DNA of 64,000 nt, from positions 1-64,000 of the forward strand of contig DASRKX010000120.1 in NCBI GenBank assembly GCA_035648735.1. The letters run 5' to 3'. Origin of the DNA: REEB95 sp035648735. GTDB lineage: Bacteria; Pseudomonadota; Alphaproteobacteria; ATCC43930; CGMCC-115725. Numbering within the stretch: position 1 is the first letter of the stretch; every line of letters starts with the position of its first letter. The notes under the pieces are model-generated. The model did no database searches, was not told the DNA's origin, and was given only the letters and a program-made list of their open reading frames with translations. A program made the translations under genes and the position numbers. Positions 26,895 through 35,606 of the stretch are shown here, piece after piece.

Positions 26895-28262
26895 TTGTTC
26901 GACGGCTTGGGCTCGCGTCTCGGCGACATCTTCGACCGGTTGAAGCGCAAGGGCGCGCTGACCGAGGAAGACGTCAATTCGGCGCTGCGCGAGATCCGCG
27001 TGGCGCTGATCGAGGCCGACGTGGCGCTGCCGGTGGTGAAGGATTTCGTCAACGGCGTGCGCGAACAGGCGGTCGGCCAGGAAGTGCTGCGCTCGGTGAC
27101 CCCCGGCCAGATGGTGGTGAAGATCGTCCACGACCATCTGGTGGTGACGCTCGGCGGCGCCGGCGACGGCGCGCTCAATCTCAACGCCGTGCCGCCGGTA
27201 GCGCTGATGCTGGTCGGCTTGCAGGGCTCTGGCAAGACGACGACCGCCGCCAAGCTCGCGCGGCTGCTGAAGGAGCGTGAAAAGAAAAAGGTTCTGCTCG
27301 CCTCGCTCGACGTGGCGCGGCCCGCGGCGCAGGAACAGCTCGCCACCCTCGCCAGCCAGATCGGCGTCGCGTCGCTGCCGATCGTCGCCGGCGAACGGCC
27401 GGTGGCCATCGCCAAACGCGCGCTCGACCAGGGCAGGCGCGAGGGCTTCGATTGCGTCATCCTCGATACCGCCGGACGCCTCCATGTCGACGAGCCTCTC
27501 ATGCAGGAGGTGGCATCCGTGCATCAGGCAGCGCAGCCAACCGAAACGCTCCTTGTCGTGGACTCCCTGTCAGGCCAGGACGCCGTCAATGTCGGCAAGG
27601 CGTTCAGCGAGCGCCTGGCAATCACCGGCATCGTGCTGACGCGGATCGACGGCGATGCGCGCGGCGGTGCCGCGCTCTCGATGCGCGCCATCACCGGCAA
27701 GCCGATCAAGCTGCTCGGCACCGGCGAGAGGATGGACGCGCTCGAGCCGTTTCACGCCGAGCGCATCGCCTCGCGCATCCTCGGCATGGGCGATGTCGTC
27801 GGCCTGGTGGAAAAGGCGGCCGAAAATGTCGATCGCGAGGAAGCCGAGGCGCTGGCCCGCAAGATGGAAAAGGGCAGCTTCGATCTCGACGATCTCGCGT
27901 CGCAGCTCAAACAATTGAAGAAAATGGGCGGCATGGGCGGCATTCTCGGCCACCTGCCCGGCATCGCGAAGGTCAAGAAGCAGCTCGACGAGGCGCGCAT
28001 CGACGAGACCGTCATCAAGCGGCAGGAAGCGATCCTATCGTCGATGACCAAGGCGGAGCGGCGCAACCCGAAGCTCCTCAACGCCTCGCGGCGGCAACGC
28101 GTCGCCGCCGGCTCGGGTACCTCGGTGCCCGAGATCAACCGCCTCATCAAGCAGTACATGGATATGGCGCAAATGATGAAGCGCATGGGCAAGCTCGGCA
28201 AGAAGGGCCTGGCGCGCCAAGGCATCTCGGCATTGCTGCCCGGCGGCGGCATGCGTCACTGA
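26895..28262 (+). CDS. ffh: Signal recognition particle protein Ffh
   Basis: A 455-aa SRP54 homologue that binds 4.5S RNA and signal sequences and targets nascent membrane proteins to FtsY. N domain at about 1-85; G domain with GLQGSGKTTTAAK (G1), LDVARPAAQEQL, LDTAGRLHVDE (G3), TRIDGDARGGAA (G4) and KLLGTGERMDALE. The methionine-rich M domain follows GMGDVVGLVEKA, with LKKMGGMGGILGHLPG and a late MAQMMKRMGK. The start is TTG 26895; an open 26-codon extension upstream (to 26817) overlaps leader hairpins and is not conserved. It leads the rpsP-rimM-trmD-rplS genes, 28 nt before rpsP. Confidence 0.96.
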   Translation: MFDGLGSRLGDIFDRLKRKGALTEEDVNSALREIRVALIEADVALPVVKDFVNGVREQAVGQEVLRSVTPGQMVVKIVHDHLVVTLGGAGDGALNLNAVPPVALMLVGLQGSGKTTTAAKLARLLKEREKKKVLLASLDVARPAAQEQLATLASQIGVASLPIVAGERPVAIAKRALDQGRREGFDCVILDTAGRLHVDEPLMQEVASVHQAAQPTETLLVVDSLSGQDAVNVGKAFSERLAITGIVLTRIDGDARGGAALSMRAITGKPIKLLGTGERMDALEPFHAERIASRILGMGDVVGLVEKAAENVDREEAEALARKMEKGSFDLDDLASQLKQLKKMGGMGGILGHLPGIAKVKKQLDEARIDETVIKRQEAILSSMTKAERRNPKLLNASRRQRVAAGSGTSVPEINRLIKQYMDMAQMMKRMGKLGKKGLARQGISALLPGGGMRH

Positions 28263-28290
28263 ATTCGGTTTTCACAGCGAAGGGACCACA

Positions 28291-28725
28291 ATGGCACTCA
28301 AGATCAGGCTTTCCCGCGGCGGTGCGAAGAAGCGCCCCTTCTATTCGATCGTGGTGGCGGAATCGCGCAGCCCGCGCGACGGCCGCTTCCTCGAGAAGGT
28401 CGGCACCTATAATCCGATGCTCGAGAAGAGCCACAAGGACCGCATCGTCCTCAAGACGGAACGCATCCAGCATTGGCTCAAGATGGGCGCGCTACCGTCC
28501 GAGCGCGTGACCCATATCCTGTCCACGGTCGGCCTGGCCGAAAAGCCGGCGATCCGCGAAACGCCGCTGAAATCGATGCCGCGCGCCGAACGCCGCAAGC
28601 TTCAAGGCGCGAAGAGCGCCGAAGGCGAAGCCCCGGCGGCGGATGCGCCGCCCGCGAAGGCCGCACCCGCCAAGACCGCGCCCGCGACGCCGGCTGAAGA
28701 GAAGCCGGCCGCCCCGGCCGCCTGA
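28291..28725 (+). CDS. rpsP: 30S ribosomal protein bS16
   Basis: A 144-aa small-subunit protein needed for 16S rRNA folding. The conserved core is in the first 80 residues: MALKIRLSRGGAKKRPFYSI, ARDGRFLEKVGTYNP-like RDGRFLEKVGTYNPM and ERIQHWLKMGALPSERV. From about residue 105 the protein runs into a low-complexity Ala/Pro/Lys/Glu tail (KAAPAKTAPATPAEEKPAAP) not present in the roughly 82-aa E. coli form; alphaproteobacterial S16 often has such a tail. ATG at 28291 with a GAAGGGACC element upstream. Second in ffh-rpsP-rimM-trmD-rplS. Confidence 0.97.
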   Translation: MALKIRLSRGGAKKRPFYSIVVAESRSPRDGRFLEKVGTYNPMLEKSHKDRIVLKTERIQHWLKMGALPSERVTHILSTVGLAEKPAIRETPLKSMPRAERRKLQGAKSAEGEAPAADAPPAKAAPAKTAPATPAEEKPAAPAA

Positions 28726-28739
28726 ACGAAAGCCCGCGC

Positions 28740-29288
28740 GTGAACGCCGCACCATTAACCCGGATCTGTCTCGGCGCCATTGCCGGCGTGCATGGCGTCA
28801 GGGGATTGGTGCGTCTCAAGAGTTACACCGCCGAGCCCCAGGCGATCGTCGCCTATGGGCCCTTGGAAGACGAGCTGGGCAAGCGCTCCTTCGAGATCGA
28901 TCTCGTGGGCGCGTCGCGCGGCGCGCTCATCGCCCGCATCAAGGGCATCGAGGATCGCAACGCCGCCGAACGCCTCAAGGGCGAAAAGCTCTATGTCGCG
29001 CGCGCCAAGCTGCCGCCGCCCGCCGAGGAGGAGTTCTATCAGCACGATCTGATCGGGCTCGAGGCATTGCTCGCGGACGGCAGCGCCTTCGGCCGGGTCA
29101 GTGCCGTGCATGATTACGGCGGCGGCCCGAGCATCGAGATCGAGCGAGCGGGACAAGCCAGCGTGATCGTGCCGTTCACCCGCGCCACGGTGCCGTCGGT
29201 CGACCTGGGCGCCGGCCGTCTCGTCGTGGCACCCCCGGCGGGGCTGCTCGACGCGGCAAAGCCGGCGAAGAAAGGCGGCGCCCGATGA
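28740..29288 (+). CDS. rimM: 16S rRNA processing protein RimM
   Basis: A 182-aa assembly factor that binds S19 and helps mature the 30S head. The N-terminal RimM domain reads LGAIAGVHGVRGLVRLKSYT and continues to RLKGEKLYVARAKLPP; the C-terminal PRC-barrel has FYQHDLIGLEAL, SAVHDYGGGPSIEI and VPFTRATVPSVDL. The start is GTG at 28740, since no ATG is in place before the domain; its Shine-Dalgarno is weak, fitting reinitiation after rpsP 14 nt upstream. It overlaps trmD by 4 nt (ATGA). Confidence 0.95.
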   Translation: MNAAPLTRICLGAIAGVHGVRGLVRLKSYTAEPQAIVAYGPLEDELGKRSFEIDLVGASRGALIARIKGIEDRNAAERLKGEKLYVARAKLPPPAEEEFYQHDLIGLEALLADGSAFGRVSAVHDYGGGPSIEIERAGQASVIVPFTRATVPSVDLGAGRLVVAPPAGLLDAAKPAKKGGAR

Positions 29289-29992
29289 GCGCCGTATGGA
29301 CCGCCACTGTGCTGACGCTCTTCCCGGAAATGTTCCCCGGCCCGCTGGGCTATTCGTTGGCCGGCAAGGCGCTGAGCGACGGGCTGTGGCGCCTGGAAAC
29401 GGTGGACATCCGAGACTTCGCGCGCGATAAACACCGCTCCGTCGACGATGCGCCGTTCGGCGGCGGGCCCGGCATGGTGCTCAGGCCCGACGTCGTCGAT
29501 GCCGCGATCGCGGGGACGGCACAACCCGGTCCGCTCATTCTGTTGTCGCCGCGCGGCCGGCCGCTCGACCAGATTCGCGCCAGGGAGATCGCGGCCGGCC
29601 CCGGCGTGCGGCTGCTCTGCGGCCGCTTCGAAGGCATCGACGAGCGGGTCATCGAGGCGCAGCACATCGAGGAGCTGAGCCTCGGCGATTTCGTCCTGTC
29701 GGGCGGCGAGCCGGCGGCGATCGCGCTGATCGATTCTTGCGTGCGACTGCTGCCGGGCGTCATCGGCGATGCGGCGTCGGTCGAAGAAGAGAGTTTCGCC
29801 GGGGGATTGCTCGAATATCCCCACTATACCCGGCCGCAAGAGTGGCAGGGCCGACCGGTGCCGGAGATTCTGGTCTCCGGTCATCACGAGATGATCCGCC
29901 AATGGCGCAAGGCCAAGGCGGAAGCGGCGACGCAGGCGCGTCGTCCGGATTTATGGGAACGCTATCTTGCCCGCGGGCGAGACCGGCACTAG
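29285..29992 (+). CDS. trmD: tRNA (guanine(37)-N1)-methyltransferase TrmD
   Basis: A 235-aa SPOUT methyltransferase that makes m1G37 in tRNAs with G36 and prevents +1 frameshifting. Conserved blocks: TLFPEMFPGPLGYSLAGKAL, the DDAPFGGGPGMVLRPD loop, and the trefoil-knot SAM site made of LLSPRGRPLDQ, LLCGRFEGIDERV and LGDFVLSGGEPAAI. The C-terminal helical domain includes LLEYPHYTRPQEWQGRPVPE. ATG at 29285 overlaps the rimM stop; rplS follows after 9 nt. Length is normal. Confidence 0.97.
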   Translation: MSAVWTATVLTLFPEMFPGPLGYSLAGKALSDGLWRLETVDIRDFARDKHRSVDDAPFGGGPGMVLRPDVVDAAIAGTAQPGPLILLSPRGRPLDQIRAREIAAGPGVRLLCGRFEGIDERVIEAQHIEELSLGDFVLSGGEPAAIALIDSCVRLLPGVIGDAASVEEESFAGGLLEYPHYTRPQEWQGRPVPEILVSGHHEMIRQWRKAKAEAATQARRPDLWERYLARGRDRH

Positions 29993-30001
29993 GAGAGAGT
30001 C

Positions 30002-30520
30002 ATGGACGTGATGCAGATGCTCGACAAGGAAGGCGTGAAGAAGCTTCTCGCCGGCCGCGCCGTACCGGAATTCCGGCCCGGCGACACGCTCAAGGTTAGC
30101 ATCAAGGTGATCGAGGGCGAGCGCGAACGCATCCAGGCCTTCGAAGGCGTGTGCATCGCGCGCAAGAACTCGGGCGTCAATTCCAACTTCACGCTGCGCA
30201 AGATCTCCTACGGCGAGGGCGTCGAACGCGTCTTCCCGCTCTATTCGCCGCGCATCGCCGAGATCGAGGTGGTGCGTCGCGGCGCCGTGCGCCGTGCCAA
30301 GCTCTATTTCCTGCGCGGCCTGACCGGCAAGGCGGCCCGCATCGACGAGCGCGAGCGGCAGCATCTCGACAAGCGCGGCCTCGGCGCGGTGGCGCCCACG
30401 ACTGCGCCGACACCTTCCGCCGAGCTGGCGATCGAAACGCCCGAGGCGGCGGCGGCAAAGGGCGGCACGCCCGCGGCGGGCGGCGACGAACCGGTGCCGC
30501 AGAACGCGCCGCGCAAGTAG
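30002..30520 (+). CDS. rplS: 50S ribosomal protein bL19
   Basis: A 172-aa large-subunit protein at the 30S-50S interface. The family core is in residues 1-120: FRPGDTLKVSIKVIEGERER, FEGVCIARKNSGVNSNFTLR, ISYGEGVERVFPLYSPRI and LYFLRGLTGKAARI. A further 50 residues form an Ala/Pro/Thr/Glu-rich tail that bacterial L19 (usually 115-125 aa) lacks. ATG at 30002 with a GGAGAG element upstream. It closes the rpsP-rimM-trmD-rplS group; leuC begins 15 nt later, so translation genes and leucine genes may be on one transcript. Confidence 0.97.
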   Translation: MDVMQMLDKEGVKKLLAGRAVPEFRPGDTLKVSIKVIEGERERIQAFEGVCIARKNSGVNSNFTLRKISYGEGVERVFPLYSPRIAEIEVVRRGAVRRAKLYFLRGLTGKAARIDERERQHLDKRGLGAVAPTTAPTPSAELAIETPEAAAAKGGTPAAGGDEPVPQNAPRK

Positions 30521-30535
30521 CAACCGGAGCGCTTC

Positions 30536-31942
30536 ATGGCCAAGGCACGGACGATCTTCGACAAGATCTGGGACAGCCATCTCGTCGACCAGCAGCCCGA
30601 CGGCACCTGCCTCCTCTACGTCGACCGTCACCTCGTCCATGAGGTGACGAGCCCGCAGGCCTTCGAGGGGTTGCGGCTATCGGGCCGTCGCGTGCGGCGG
30701 CCGGGGGCGACCATCGCCGTCGCCGACCACAACGTGCCGACGACCGACCGGTCGCGCGGCATCGAGGATCCAGAATCGCGCCTGCAGATCGAGACGCTCG
30801 AGCGCAACGTGCGCGAATTCGAGATTCCTTATTTCGCGATCGACGACATCCGCCAGGGCATCGTCCACATCATCGGCCCCGAGCAGGGCATGACCCAGCC
30901 GGGCATGACCATCGTCTGCGGCGATAGCCATACCGCGACGCATGGCGCCTTCGGCGCGCTCGCCTTCGGCATCGGCACCTCCGAGGTGGAGCATGTGCTA
31001 GCCACGCAAACGCTGATCCAGCGCCGCGCCAAGAACATGCTGGTGCAGGTCGATGGCGATTTGCCGAAGGGCGTCACCGCCAAGGATCTGGTTCTCGCGG
31101 TCATCGGCAAGATCGGCACCGCCGGCGGCACCGGCCACGTCATCGAATATGCCGGCAGCACCATTCGCGGCCTGTCGATGGAAGGCCGCATGACGGTGTG
31201 CAACATGTCGATCGAGGCGGGCGCGCGCGCCGGCCTGATCGCGCCGGACGAAACCACCTTCGAATACGTGAAGGGCCGGCCGCATGCGCCCAAGGGTGCC
31301 GCCTGGGAGCAGGCGGTGGCCTTTTGGCGGACACTGCCCTCGGACCCCGGCGCGCAATACGACACGGTGGTGAAGCTCGACGCTGCGAGCATCGCGCCGC
31401 AGGTGACCTGGGGCACCAGCCCCGAGGACGTGCTGCCCATCACCGGCGTGGTGCCCGATCCGGCGCGCATCGGCGATGCCGGCAAGCGCGAGGCGATGGA
31501 ACGCTCCCTCGCCTATATGGGGCTGACGCCCGGCACCAAGCTGACCGACGTGACGGTGCAGAAGGTGTTTATCGGTTCCTGCACCAATGCGCGGATCGAG
31601 GATCTGCGCGCCGCCGCCGCAATCGCCAAGGGCCGCAAGGTGGCGGCGGGCGTCGACGCGATCATCGTGCCGGGCTCGGGCCTGGTGAAGCATCAGGCGG
31701 AAGAGGAAGGCCTCGACCGCATCTTCCTCGACGCCGGTTTCGAATGGCGCGAGGCAGGTTGCTCCATGTGCCTCGCCATGAACGCCGACCGGCTCGAGCC
31801 GGGCGAGCGCTGCGCCTCGACCTCCAACCGCAATTTCGAGGGCCGCCAAGGTCGCGGCGGCCGCACGCATCTGATGAGCCCGGCGATGGCCGCCGCCGCC
31901 GCAGTGACCGGCCGGCTCACCGATTTGCGCGAGTTTCGCTGA
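30536..31942 (+). CDS. leuC: 3-isopropylmalate dehydratase large subunit
   Basis: A 468-aa aconitase-superfamily subunit that, with LeuD, isomerises 2-isopropylmalate to 3-isopropylmalate in leucine synthesis. The 4Fe-4S ligands lie in VFIGSCTNARIEDL and EAGCSMCLAMNAD. Substrate and structural motifs include VADHNVPTTDR, GIVHIIGPEQGMTQPGMT, CGDSHTATHGAFG and FEGRQGRGGRTHLMSP. Length is standard for the bacterial form. ATG at 30536 with GGAGCG upstream. leuD follows after 11 nt and leuB after leuD, so the order is leuC-leuD-leuB; leuA is not in the window. Confidence 0.97.
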   Translation: MAKARTIFDKIWDSHLVDQQPDGTCLLYVDRHLVHEVTSPQAFEGLRLSGRRVRRPGATIAVADHNVPTTDRSRGIEDPESRLQIETLERNVREFEIPYFAIDDIRQGIVHIIGPEQGMTQPGMTIVCGDSHTATHGAFGALAFGIGTSEVEHVLATQTLIQRRAKNMLVQVDGDLPKGVTAKDLVLAVIGKIGTAGGTGHVIEYAGSTIRGLSMEGRMTVCNMSIEAGARAGLIAPDETTFEYVKGRPHAPKGAAWEQAVAFWRTLPSDPGAQYDTVVKLDAASIAPQVTWGTSPEDVLPITGVVPDPARIGDAGKREAMERSLAYMGLTPGTKLTDVTVQKVFIGSCTNARIEDLRAAAAIAKGRKVAAGVDAIIVPGSGLVKHQAEEEGLDRIFLDAGFEWREAGCSMCLAMNADRLEPGERCASTSNRNFEGRQGRGGRTHLMSPAMAAAAAVTGRLTDLREFR

Positions 31943-31953
31943 GGGAGCCCGGC

Positions 31954-32559
31954 ATGCAGAAATTCACCACCCTCACCGGCGTCGCGGCACCCTTGCCGAT
32001 GATCAACATCGATACCGACAAGATCATCCCGAAGCAGTATCTCAAGACGATCGAGCGCAGCGGTCTCGGCAAGGCGCTTTTCGACGAGCTTCGGTATAAC
32101 CCCGACGGCTCGGAGAAACCCGACTTCGTCCTCAACCAGCCGGCCTACCGCAAGGCGGAGATCCTGATCGCCGGCGAGAATTTCGGCTGCGGCTCGTCGC
32201 GCGAGCACGCGCCCTGGGCGCTTCTCGATTTCGGCATCCGCGCCGTGATCGCGCCGAGCTTCGCCGACATCTTCCACAACAACAGCCTCAAGAACGGCAT
32301 CCTGCCGATCCGGCTGCCGGCCGAGATCTGCGCCGAGCTGATGGAAGACGCGCGCAAGGGCGCCAATGCGCGGCTGACCATCGATCTCGCCAGCCAGACC
32401 GTCACCCGGCCCGACGGCCAGAGGGTGCGCTTCGAGATCGACGCCTTCCAGAAGAACTGCCTACTTGAGGGCCTCGACGACATCGGCCTGACCATGAAAA
32501 AGGAAAGCGCCATTTCGCGCTTCGAGGACAACCGCCAGCAGAGCCAGCCCTGGCGCTGA
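31954..32559 (+). CDS. leuD: 3-isopropylmalate dehydratase small subunit
   Basis: A 201-aa swivel-domain subunit of isopropylmalate isomerase. The signature FGCGSSREHAPWALLDFG and the N-terminal NIDTDKIIPKQYLKTI are typical of the roughly 200-aa proteobacterial LeuD. The C terminus has FQKNCLLEGLDDIGLT. ATG at 31954 with GAGGGAG upstream; the frame extends through leuC but that part is not coding. It follows leuC by 11 nt and precedes leuB by 29 nt. Confidence 0.97.
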   Translation: MQKFTTLTGVAAPLPMINIDTDKIIPKQYLKTIERSGLGKALFDELRYNPDGSEKPDFVLNQPAYRKAEILIAGENFGCGSSREHAPWALLDFGIRAVIAPSFADIFHNNSLKNGILPIRLPAEICAELMEDARKGANARLTIDLASQTVTRPDGQRVRFEIDAFQKNCLLEGLDDIGLTMKKESAISRFEDNRQQSQPWR

Positions 32560-32588
32560 GGCGATAAACGGCTTTCACGAGGGAAAAC

Positions 32589-33698
32589 ATGCCGTCGAAC
32601 AAGAAAGTTCTGCTCCTGCCCGGCGACGGGATCGGGCCGGAAGTGACGCATCAGGCGGCGCGCATCCTGGAATATTTCGACAAGAAGCGCATTGCCTCCT
32701 TCGATGTGAAGGAAGGGCTGGTCGGCGGCGCCGCCATCGATAAGGAAGGCACGCCGGTGACCGACGCCACCATGCGGATCGCCATGGAATCGGACGCCGT
32801 GCTGTTGGGCGCGGTCGGCGGCCCGAAATGGGACAGCCTGCCGTTTTCCCAGAAGCCCGAACGCGGCCTGCTGCGTCTGCGCAAGGACATGGAACTCTTC
32901 GCCAATCTGCGCCCGGCCTTCGTCTTCGACGCGCTGGTCGGCGCCTCGACCCTGAAGCACGAAGTGGTCGAAGGCCTCGACATGCTCATCATCCGCGAGC
33001 TCACGGGCGGAGTCTATTTCGGCGAGCCGCGCGGCATTACCAACCTACCCGACGGCAGCCGCAAGGGCGTCAACACCCAGGTCTATACGACCGCCGAGAT
33101 CGTGCGCGTCGCGCGAATCGCCTTCGAGCTGGCGCGCAAGCGCAAGCGGCGGCTCTGCTCGGTCGAGAAGGCCAACGTCATGGAATCGGGCGTGCTGTGG
33201 CGCGAGGAAGTCCAGAAGCTGCACGATACCGAATTCAAGGACATCGATCTCTCGCATATGTACGCCGACAATTGCGCCATGCAGCTGGTGCGCAACCCGA
33301 AGCAGTTCGACGTCATCGTCACCGACAATTTGTTCGGAGATATCCTCTCCGACTGCGCCGCGATGCTGACCGGCTCGCTCGGCATGCTGCCCTCGGCGTC
33401 CCTGGGCGCGCCCGACAAAAGCGGGGTACGCAAGGCGCTCTATGAGCCGGTACACGGCTCAGCGCCCGACATCGCCGGCAAGAACCTCGCCAACCCGTTA
33501 GCGTCCATCCTCTCCCTCGCCATGATGCTGCGCTATTCCTTCGACCTGGACGCCGAAGCCAAGCTGGTCGAGCGCGCGGTCGAGAACACGCTGGGCCAAG
33601 GCTTGCGCACCGGCGACATCATGCAGGCGAGCATGAAGCGGATCGCGACGATTGAGATGGGCGATGCGGTGCTACGGGAGTTGGCGAAGCTCGCCTGA
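32589..33698 (+). CDS. leuB: 3-isopropylmalate dehydrogenase
   Basis: A 369-aa NAD-dependent decarboxylating dehydrogenase giving 2-oxoisocaproate, the last shared step before leucine transamination. Motifs: LLPGDGIGPEV at the N terminus, LLGAVGGPKWD, LRLRKDMELFANLRPA, the substrate arginines in RELTGGVYFGEPRG, the catalytic lysine in EKANVMES, metal aspartates in DNLFGDILSDCAAML, and EPVHGSAPDIAGKNLANP. ATG at 32589 with GAGGGAAA upstream. It ends the leu group; a hairpin (33713-33731) follows without a strong T-run. Confidence 0.97.
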   Translation: MPSNKKVLLLPGDGIGPEVTHQAARILEYFDKKRIASFDVKEGLVGGAAIDKEGTPVTDATMRIAMESDAVLLGAVGGPKWDSLPFSQKPERGLLRLRKDMELFANLRPAFVFDALVGASTLKHEVVEGLDMLIIRELTGGVYFGEPRGITNLPDGSRKGVNTQVYTTAEIVRVARIAFELARKRKRRLCSVEKANVMESGVLWREEVQKLHDTEFKDIDLSHMYADNCAMQLVRNPKQFDVIVTDNLFGDILSDCAAMLTGSLGMLPSASLGAPDKSGVRKALYEPVHGSAPDIAGKNLANPLASILSLAMMLRYSFDLDAEAKLVERAVENTLGQGLRTGDIMQASMKRIATIEMGDAVLRELAKLA

Positions 33699-34188
33699 CC
33701 GAACACCGACCGCTGTCACGATTCTTGACAGGCTTTCATTCGTTAACCGTCGCCGCCGGCCGCCCGTAGAGTAAATAGGCGGCAATTTCGCGCTGCCCGC
33801 GCGTGGCGTCACCTGGGCGCGGCACATGCCGACAATCCTGCCGCAGTCGAAAGCGCGCGTGAAAAAATATCCCGTGTATACGGCCGGTGGAACGCGGTTA
33901 ACCGCGCGGTCCTCGCGCCGGCGTTAACCGTCTTCCTCCTCGAATTAATTCACCATCAACCATTTATTAGATTAAATCGATAATTCTATCGGCGATTTCT
34001 TCTTCTTTATTCTAGTTTATTACATAATTCGAAAAACATTTTGCATTATTACTCATTTGTATATTGGAAACTCTTTGCGATTACGGTACAACCTTGACAG
34101 CGGAGCCGCCTCGAAGTCGGCGGCTTTGACAGATCGGGCAAGCCAGAACAGCACGCTCCTGTCCTTCGGTAACGAGACGGTGGGGAGC
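33699..34188. other. 490-bp AT-rich intergenic region before the exopolysaccharide locus
   Basis: This gap separates leuB from the XrtA exopolysaccharide genes. It holds a CTGTCA/TGACAG hairpin (33713-33731), probably a weak leuB terminator, a perfect 14-bp palindrome CGCGGTTAACCGCG at 33893-33906, and from about 33940 to 34080 a block far more AT-rich than the surroundings that probably carries the promoter. TTGACA occurs at 34094-34099. A sigma-54-like GG/GC pair at 34066-34078 has 9 nt between instead of 10. No gene is supported here. Confidence 0.5.
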
Positions 34189-35604
34189 ATGCTGCGCATT
34201 TTCGGGCATTTCGTGCCGGTACCCGCGATCCTGGTCGGCCTTTGTGAAATCCTGCTGATGTCGCTGGCGCTCTACGCCGCGACCGCGCCGGGCGAGGCCT
34301 TCGCCCTCACCCGCTTCCACGTTGCCGCCTCCTCGGTCCAGTTCTCGCTCGGCATGTCGGTCCTCGCCACCGCGACGATGGGCGCCGTCGGGCTCTATAA
34401 TTACGAAGTCTTCCTCGATTCCCGCCTGATGGTCACCAAGGCGCTGGTCGCGCTCGCCATGGTCGTGCCGGCGGCGGCGATCGCCGGTCTGTTCTTCACC
34501 GGCGACATGCTGGGCGGCCTTGCCGGTTCCTGGCACGCGCTCTGCCTCAAGGCGTCGGCCGCCTGGATGGGCTGCGTGATCCTGACCCGCATGACCTTTC
34601 TGCACTTTTCCGATTCCGAGATGTTCCGCCGCCAGGTGGTCGTGCTCGGCACCGGCGTGCGCGCCGCACGCATCGCCGACCTCGCGACAAGGCACGAGAA
34701 CCGCTACTTCGTGCCCAAGGCCTTCGTCCATATCGGACCGGACCCGCATCTCATCCCGACCGAGGCCTGCGACCTCGACCAGACCAGCGACGACCGCGCG
34801 CTGTCCAAGCTGGCCAAGCAGCTCGGCGCCAAGGAAATCGTCGTCGCTACCGACGAGCGGCGCGGCATGCCGGTGACGCAGCTCCTCCATTGCAAGCTCG
34901 ACGGCATCAACGTCGTCGATTACCTGACTTTCTGGGAGCGCGAGAACGGCCGCGTCGAGGTCGAGGCGCTGCAACCGAGCTGGCTGATCTATTCCGACGG
35001 CTTTCGCCAGGGCCGCATCATCCACATTACCAAGCGCATCTTCGACGTCCTGTGCAGCCTGATCCTGCTGAGCGTGACGCTGCCGGTGATCGGCCTCGCC
35101 GCGATCGCCATCAAGCTTGAGAGCCGCGGCCCGGCGGTCTATCGCCAGGAGCGCGTCGGCTATCACGGCCGGCCCTTCACGTTGTTCAAATTCCGTTCGA
35201 TGCGGCAGGACGCCGAGACCGGCGGCGCGCCGCAATGGGCGGTCGATGCCGATCCGCGCATTACCCGGATCGGCAACATCCTCCGCAAATACCGCATCGA
35301 CGAGCTGCCGCAGCTCCTCAACGTGCTGCGCGGCGATATGAGCTTCGTCGGCCCGCGGCCCGAGCGGCCGTATTTCGTCGACCAGCTCGGCGCGCAGATC
35401 CCGTTCTACCGCGAGCGTCATGCCGTGAAGCCGGGCATCACCGGCTGGGCGCAGGTCAACTACTCCTACGGCGCCTCGCTCGACGATGCGCGGCAGAAGC
35501 TCGCCTACGATCTCTATTACGTGAAGAACCGCACGCTGTTCCTGGATCTCGTGATCCTGATCCAGACCGTACGCGTCATCCTGTTCCATGAGGGTGCGCG
35601 CTGA
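34189..35604 (+). CDS. XrtA/PEP-CTERM-associated priming sugar transferase (EpsB type)
   Basis: A 471-aa polyprenyl-phosphate hexose-1-phosphate transferase that starts repeat-unit synthesis on undecaprenyl phosphate at the inner membrane. Four N-terminal helices (about 10-130) are followed by a CoA-binding-like Rossmann domain (RRQVVVLGTGVRAARIADL) and the catalytic bacterial sugar-transferase domain: KRIFDVLCSLILL, YRQERVGYHGRPFTLFKFRS, RIDELPQLLNVLRGDMSFVG and PGITGWAQVNY. ATG 34189 begins MLRIFGHF, the usual N terminus in the PEP-CTERM-associated subfamily; a TTG 44 codons earlier is less likely. prsK follows after 2 nt. Confidence 0.88.
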   Translation: MLRIFGHFVPVPAILVGLCEILLMSLALYAATAPGEAFALTRFHVAASSVQFSLGMSVLATATMGAVGLYNYEVFLDSRLMVTKALVALAMVVPAAAIAGLFFTGDMLGGLAGSWHALCLKASAAWMGCVILTRMTFLHFSDSEMFRRQVVVLGTGVRAARIADLATRHENRYFVPKAFVHIGPDPHLIPTEACDLDQTSDDRALSKLAKQLGAKEIVVATDERRGMPVTQLLHCKLDGINVVDYLTFWERENGRVEVEALQPSWLIYSDGFRQGRIIHITKRIFDVLCSLILLSVTLPVIGLAAIAIKLESRGPAVYRQERVGYHGRPFTLFKFRSMRQDAETGGAPQWAVDADPRITRIGNILRKYRIDELPQLLNVLRGDMSFVGPRPERPYFVDQLGAQIPFYRERHAVKPGITGWAQVNYSYGASLDDARQKLAYDLYYVKNRTLFLDLVILIQTVRVILFHEGAR

Positions 35605-35606
35605 CC

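Noticed and set aside
33713..33731. Strong leuB terminator
   Set aside because: The CTGTCA/TGACAG stem is only 6 bp and lacks a T-run, so it is mentioned only within the intergenic region.
34066..34078. Sigma-54-like GG/GC pair before the priming transferase
   Set aside because: Only 9 nt lie between GG and GC; functional -24/-12 elements need 10.
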